A stretch of DNA of 10,693 nucleotides, from assembly GCA_003512705.1 (NCBI GenBank), contig DOPF01000045.1, forward strand, positions 1,122 to 11,814, in the 5' to 3' direction. Below, piece after piece: positions 6,885 to 10,693 of this stretch (its first letter is position 1; each line of letters opens with the position of its first letter). The position numbers and the translations under genes were made by a program. The notes under the pieces were generated by a model. That model searched no databases and was not told the origin of the DNA. It saw only the letters and a program-made list of their open reading frames with translations. Source of the DNA: Patescibacteria group bacterium. GTDB lineage: Bacteria > Patescibacteriota > Patescibacteriia > Veblenbacterales > UBA10138.

Positions 6885-9251
6885 TTAATGATCTCTAACT
6901 TCAACTTTAAATTTCTTAGTTAAAATATCTTTTATCTTCTTAACCTGTTCTTCCACTTCTTCTGAAGTTAAGGTTCTATCTGGAGCTCGGAAAGTAAGGT
7001 GAAAAGCAATACTGCCTTTAGCATCGTAAATATCAAAAACTTCAACCGACTTTAAGAGCTGTCCAGCACTGCGCACCTGTTTTTCAATTTCTGCCCAAGT
7101 AACTCCTCGCGGCACGATAATAGAAAGGTCGCGAACGACACTCGGGTATTTTGGTATGGGGTCAATAGCGTGCGCTGAAACTGTCTGGCCACTAAGATCA
7201 ACCTCGACTATTGCACCGCCACTGGGCAACTTATGGGAATTTTCTTTATTTAGTAGCTTCAGATTTATACCTAAAGTATCATTAAGTAATTTAATAATCC
7301 CCCAGACTTTACTCAAGCTTTTACTTTCATCTTTGTAATCAAGAAAGGCCACGCCTAGATACCAGGGTTGATTGGGTAATTTAATTCGGCCAAATCCCCC
7401 CCGCGAGAATGCCCCCGCCTCTTTCCTAAAGACACGTCCAATTTCAAACAACTTTATATCCCGGCCCTCATAGGCTCTTCGGGCTGCCTTGAATTGTTCA
7501 TGTAAAGTGTCATAAATACTTGTACGTAAGTATGGCTTATTCTGGTCAACCGGGTTCTCTATCTCTATAGCTTGCTCCGGATTCTGACCTAGGCGGAAAA
7601 AAGAATAAGACAAAGTCTCTGTCCAACCTTGACCTACCAGCAACTCACGGATTTTTGAACGCAAATCTTGATTTGGGTCCTGTATGGGTGGGCTAATATC
7701 AAACTTAGGCAACAAAAATGGAATTTTTCCATAACCATAAATTCTCGCCACTTCTTCAAGTAAATCTTCTTTAATAGTTACATCACGCGTAGCGCGCCAA
7801 GACGGCACAGTAACAGACCACATATCTCTATTGTCATTGCGAGCACCGAGCTTGCCGAGGTGCGCGGCAATCTCCTGGGATTGCTTCGTCGCTTCGCTCC
7901 TCGCAATGACATTAAAGCCTAAACTTTCCAAAATGCTTTTTATTTCACTCCCCTTAATTTGAGTACCCAACCGCTCATTAATCCAACTCGCACTTACTTC
8001 GATTACCACCGCCTTGGGTGATTTTGGATAGGCATCTATGAGATCGCTTTCCACTTTAATACTCTTATTAATCTCTTGCATTACAGCTACGAATCGTTTT
8101 ATCCCGATTTCAGCCATGTTTGGGTCCAGGGCTTTTTCAAAACGCGCCGACGCTTCACTTCTTAACCCAAGCTTCATCGCTGTCTGCCGAATGTTAATAG
8201 CATCAAACGTTGCTGATTCTACTATCAAACTAGTTGTATCACTAGAAACTTCGCTTGACTGCCCACCCATCACGCCTGCTAGGGCTATGGGACCTTTGTC
8301 ATCGGCAATAACCAACATATCCGTAGATAATTTTCTTACCTCACCATCCAAAGTTTTAATTGTTTCCCCCGACTTGGCCCGACGAACTATTATTTCAGGC
8401 GAGGCTAATTTTTGTAAATCAAAAGTATGAAGCGGCTGACCAATTTCCAGCATAACATAATTAGCTGCATCTATTATATTGTTTATAGACCTCATTCCCA
8501 AAGCTTCTACTTTATTTTTTAGCCAGTCTGGTGACGGCCCAATTTTAATACCTGATAGCACAACACTTAAATACCGCGAACATAAATCCGAATTTTTTAT
8601 TGCAACTTTTAAACCCTTGTTGCCTATTTCCAAATCGGCTAAGTCTGGCATTTTTAATTCTGTACCCCACAAAGCCGCAAGCTCCCTGGCCACGCCCAAG
8701 TGCCCCCATAAATCCGGCCGATGAGTAATGGATTTATTATCTACTTCAATTACCAAATCATCCTTGCCTAATGCATCAGCGAGCGGCACACCTGGTTTTG
8801 CTTTTAGGTAAGACAGGTCCATAATTCCATACTCTAGAGCATGGGAGTCAGATAATCCCAGTTCGGCGGCTGCACAAGCCATGCCGTTACTTTTTACTCC
8901 GCGAATAGGTGCAGACTCCAGTGGCGCAAATTCTCCTTCGCCGTGCCAACGTACCATTGCCCCCGGCAATGCCATTGCCACTTTCATACCCTCTACCAAA
9001 TTAACTCCGCCACAAACTATTTCCACTTTTTTACTGCCAATATCAACTTTGGCTAATTTTAATTTATCAGCATTAGGATGTCCCGAAACTTCTGTTACCA
9101 AACCAACTACCATATTATCAAATTTTTCTGCTTCACTTTTAACCGATTCCACTTCCATAACGGACATAGTCAAAAGCTCAGCCAACTCACGCGGACTAAC
9201 GCGCTTAGATTTGGCTATTAATTCTTGTAGTGTTTTATATGATAGATACAT
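6885..9251 (-). CDS. pheT: Phenylalanine-tRNA ligase beta subunit
   Basis: PheT pairs with PheS in the alpha2-beta2 enzyme that charges tRNA-Phe; the beta subunit binds tRNA and carries the editing site. The 788 residues match the usual bacterial length (E. coli about 795). An N-terminal OB-fold tRNA-binding domain contains VVGLVTEVSGHPNADKLKL (residues 48-66). The B3/B4 editing region follows at about 205-370, including INNIIDAANYVMLEIGQPLH and LAGVMGGQSSEV. Then come the B5 domain (about 395-510, with SWRATRDVTIKEDLLEEVAR), the catalytic-like core, and the C-terminal FDX-ACB domain (about 695-788, PKYPSVVRDLSIIV to KFKVEVRDH). Residues 448-473 derive from an inserted palindromic repeat inside B5. 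An unrelated membrane-protein gene separates it from pheS by convention-breaking order; the gap to that gene is nine bases. Confidence 0.97.
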   Translation of the reverse strand: MYLSYKTLQELIAKSKRVSPRELAELLTMSVMEVESVKSEAEKFDNMVVGLVTEVSGHPNADKLKLAKVDIGSKKVEIVCGGVNLVEGMKVAMALPGAMVRWHGEGEFAPLESAPIRGVKSNGMACAAAELGLSDSHALEYGIMDLSYLKAKPGVPLADALGKDDLVIEVDNKSITHRPDLWGHLGVARELAALWGTELKMPDLADLEIGNKGLKVAIKNSDLCSRYLSVVLSGIKIGPSPDWLKNKVEALGMRSINNIIDAANYVMLEIGQPLHTFDLQKLASPEIIVRRAKSGETIKTLDGEVRKLSTDMLVIADDKGPIALAGVMGGQSSEVSSDTTSLIVESATFDAINIRQTAMKLGLRSEASARFEKALDPNMAEIGIKRFVAVMQEINKSIKVESDLIDAYPKSPKAVVIEVSASWINERLGTQIKGSEIKSILESLGFNVIARSEATKQSQEIAAHLGKLGARNDNRDMWSVTVPSWRATRDVTIKEDLLEEVARIYGYGKIPFLLPKFDISPPIQDPNQDLRSKIRELLVGQGWTETLSYSFFRLGQNPEQAIEIENPVDQNKPYLRTSIYDTLHEQFKAARRAYEGRDIKLFEIGRVFRKEAGAFSRGGFGRIKLPNQPWYLGVAFLDYKDESKSLSKVWGIIKLLNDTLGINLKLLNKENSHKLPSGGAIVEVDLSGQTVSAHAIDPIPKYPSVVRDLSIIVPRGVTWAEIEKQVRSAGQLLKSVEVFDIYDAKGSIAFHLTFRAPDRTLTSEEVEEQVKKIKDILTKKFKVEVRDH
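7833..7910. repeat. 78-bp dispersed palindromic repeat inserted in frame in pheT
   Basis: The element starts GTCATTGCGAG (7833-7843) and ends CTCGCAATGAC (7900-7910), perfect 11-bp inverted ends. Inside are GCAATC/GATTGC and GCACC/GGTGC pairs. The motif CATTGCGAGG...GAAGCAATC is a widespread bacterial palindromic repeat, often seen translated as 'ARSEATKQS' peptides. At 78 bp it adds exactly 26 codons (residues 448-473, VIARSEATKQSQ to GARND) without breaking the frame. ATT flanks both sides and could be a 3-bp target duplication or chance. Confidence 0.88.
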
Positions 9252-9260
9252 TATAAAAAA

Positions 9261-10076
9261 TTAGTAAATCGATGACCAAATAAAGCTAGCTATAACTGAA
9301 GATAAATTGGTAATAAAACTTAATATTAATGCGCTCTTGGGTGCCAAATATTTTTTTAATAATATAAGCACGACTGCAGCCTCAAACAACCAAACTAAAA
9401 CCTCAGTAATTACCAACCACTCTATTTGCAAATTAAAAGATATTAAAGCCAATAAGGGCCAAGAAATTATATTACCCAATGCTACGCCTAATAGTATTTT
9501 TTTGGGGTATTTTTTTAATAACAAAAATATAAAAGCTACTAAAATCTCTATTAAAAGGTTAATACTTGTAAAAAATATGATTAACCCCCAATTTAAAGTG
9601 TTTCCTGATTGCAACTGCGGCGGTATTAACCCTCCTCCGTTCGGTAGTATAACCCCCCCCGCTTCAGATATTTCAATCCCCGTCCCTGTTATTGTGGCCC
9701 TCATGTTAGCGATATTGGCTTTGCCATTACGTGACGAATTATTAATATAATAAAGCGGACTCTCGAAACTTGTTCCATCTACAAAATTAATTACGAATTT
9801 TAGTTTCTCGCTAGGCATAAATCCGGGTCCCCAAATAGAACATTTATCAGTACATTCATTCGATGAATTAAAGGTATAAAAATCAGAACAGTTACCATTT
9901 TTACACAATCTTTGCTCCACATCTTGAATAGCTAATTTTGGTCCATTAAAAACAATTTCATAGTTGATAACCCACGTCATCAAATCTGCCTTTGCAATAT
10001 TAAATTGATACTGAAAAAAGATGGCGCTGATCGCTATAATTATTAATATTTTATTTCTTTTTTTGTTAAATATCAT
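9261..10076 (-). CDS. Exported/membrane protein of unknown function between pheS and pheT
   Basis: I do not recognise a named family. The 271-residue protein starts with a signal peptide (basic KKRNK, hydrophobic core to about residue 25, probable cleavage AKA-D after 30). An outside domain of about 130 residues follows with four cysteines (58, 63, 75, 79), likely two disulfides, and beta-rich text such as KLKFVINFVDGTSF. A Gly/Pro-rich linker (140-155) leads to four predicted membrane helices at about 163-187, 194-213, 219-241 and 247-268, separated by short basic loops. The gene starts four bases after pheS stops and ends nine bases before pheT starts, so it is cotranscribed. Its AT-rich composition differs from pheS. 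Possible roles such as a cell-envelope sensor are guesses. Confidence 0.75.
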   Translation of the reverse strand: MIFNKKRNKILIIIAISAIFFQYQFNIAKADLMTWVINYEIVFNGPKLAIQDVEQRLCKNGNCSDFYTFNSSNECTDKCSIWGPGFMPSEKLKFVINFVDGTSFESPLYYINNSSRNGKANIANMRATITGTGIEISEAGGVILPNGGGLIPPQLQSGNTLNWGLIIFFTSINLLIEILVAFIFLLLKKYPKKILLGVALGNIISWPLLALISFNLQIEWLVITEVLVWLFEAAVVLILLKKYLAPKSALILSFITNLSSVIASFIWSSIY

Positions 10077-10080
10077 AAAA

Positions 10081-10692
10081 CTAAAACTGCTCTAAAAATC
10101 TTAAATCTCCCCCCAAAAATAACCGAACATCATCTATTTTATACTTCATCATAGCTATTCGAGATAAACCCAAGCCAAATGCAAAACCGGAATATTTTTC
10201 ACTATCCACGCCGCCACCCCTAAGAACGTTCGGATGTACTAAACCACAGGGCATCAACTCTACCCAGCCGGATTTTTTACACACACTACAACCTGACCCG
10301 GCGCAAATAAAACATTTAACATCTAGTTCAAAACCTGGCTCCACGAAAGGAAAGTAACCCGGTCGTAATCTGATTTCAACCTCTTTTTTAAAAATTCCCT
10401 TTAACAGCTCTTTCATTACCCCAATCAAATGCGACACGGTTATACCTTCGGCTACTACTAAACCTTCTAACTGCCAAAAAGTGGTGTCGTGCGAGGCGTC
10501 AGTTGCTTCGTACCGAAAAACCTTTCCCGGCACAACCGCGCGAATAGGTGCACCATATTTTTCCAAAGCCCTCACTTGCATTGGTGAAGTTTGAGTACGT
10601 AGAAGTAATCTATTACCAACTACTGGTTGGGACTCTTTAATATAAATAGTGTCTTGGGTATCACGCGCTGGATGCCATGACGGAATATTTAA
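10081..10692 (-). CDS. pheS: Phenylalanine-tRNA ligase alpha subunit (partial, runs off right edge)
   Basis: PheS is the catalytic alpha subunit that activates phenylalanine and transfers it to tRNA-Phe. The frame is open to the right edge, so the true start lies outside; an internal Met near 10581 is not the start. The visible 203 codons begin [15 protein letters not shown], the family's motif-2 entry (usually FNIPxxHPAR), followed by [10 protein letters not shown], then [21 protein letters not shown]-x2-C-x4-C-x2-C cluster ([17 protein letters not shown]) is typical of many bacterial PheS proteins and may bind zinc. The C-terminus has motif 3 ([15 protein letters not shown]) and ends DLRFLEQF. 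It is the first visible gene of the pheS-(membrane protein)-pheT cluster. Confidence 0.97.
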   Translation of the reverse strand, partial: LNIPSWHPARDTQDTIYIKESQPVVGNRLLLRTQTSPMQVRALEKYGAPIRAVVPGKVFRYEATDASHDTTFWQLEGLVVAEGITVSHLIGVMKELLKGIFKKEVEIRLRPGYFPFVEPGFELDVKCFICAGSGCSVCKKSGWVELMPCGLVHPNVLRGGGVDSEKYSGFAFGLGLSRIAMMKYKIDDVRLFLGGDLRFLEQF

Positions 10693-10693
10693 A

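Noticed and set aside
8038..9264. Several plus-strand frames of 80-130 residues opposite pheT
   Set aside because: They are antisense shadows of a full-length conserved pheT and show no family motif.
9307..9750. A 147-residue plus-strand frame opposite the 271-residue membrane protein
   Set aside because: The minus-strand frame has a coherent signal peptide, cysteine domain and four helices and fits tightly between pheS and pheT. The opposite frame shows nothing comparable.

Overview
This window looks like part of a compact bacterial chromosome. I infer a member of the Candidate Phyla Radiation (Patescibacteria, Parcubacteria-like). The basis is indirect: a 61-residue SecE, few clear Shine-Dalgarno sites, simple AT-rich and 'AGTTGACAGT'-type repeats in the spacers, small unrecognised membrane proteins inserted between housekeeping genes, and TGA used as a stop. 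No rRNA or tRNA gene is visible, so the placement is tentative. Every gene I accept lies on the minus strand, so the biological reading order runs from the right end of the window to the left.

Layout in reading order. (1) pheS (partial, off the right edge), a signal-peptide/four-helix membrane protein of unknown function, pheT, and a second small membrane protein. pheT carries an in-frame 78-bp palindromic repeat. (2) A 35-codon fragment of a second, diverged gyrB 5' end, followed at once by a two-gene module: a winged-helix/minimal nucleotidyltransferase and a HEPN-like protein. This module has its own promoter with overlapping palindromic operator half-sites, and a terminator-like hairpin follows it. 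(3) The complete gyrB. (4) A gene-free 421-base spacer. It holds a well-formed sigma70-type promoter firing exactly at the base of a 197-nt, long, interrupted hairpin (a 6S RNA candidate), then a separate promoter for the next operon. (5) secE-nusG-rplK-rplA, the protein-export/antitermination/ribosomal L11-L1 cluster, with a probable L1-binding mRNA element directly before rplA. (6) dcd, a dCTP deaminase running off the left edge, where rplJ-rplL would be expected in many bacteria.

The housekeeping parts are translation (PheRS, L11, L1), transcription elongation (NusG), secretion (SecE), DNA topology (GyrB) and nucleotide supply (Dcd). The accessory part is the MNT-HEPN-like module, more GC-rich than its surroundings. 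It sits between a broken and an intact copy of the gyrB start, which suggests arrival by recombination at gyrB. The most interesting items are that junction, the 6S-like RNA, the L1 operator and the repeat-derived peptide inside PheT. None of these could be tested by database search or folding software here; all pairings were found by eye.
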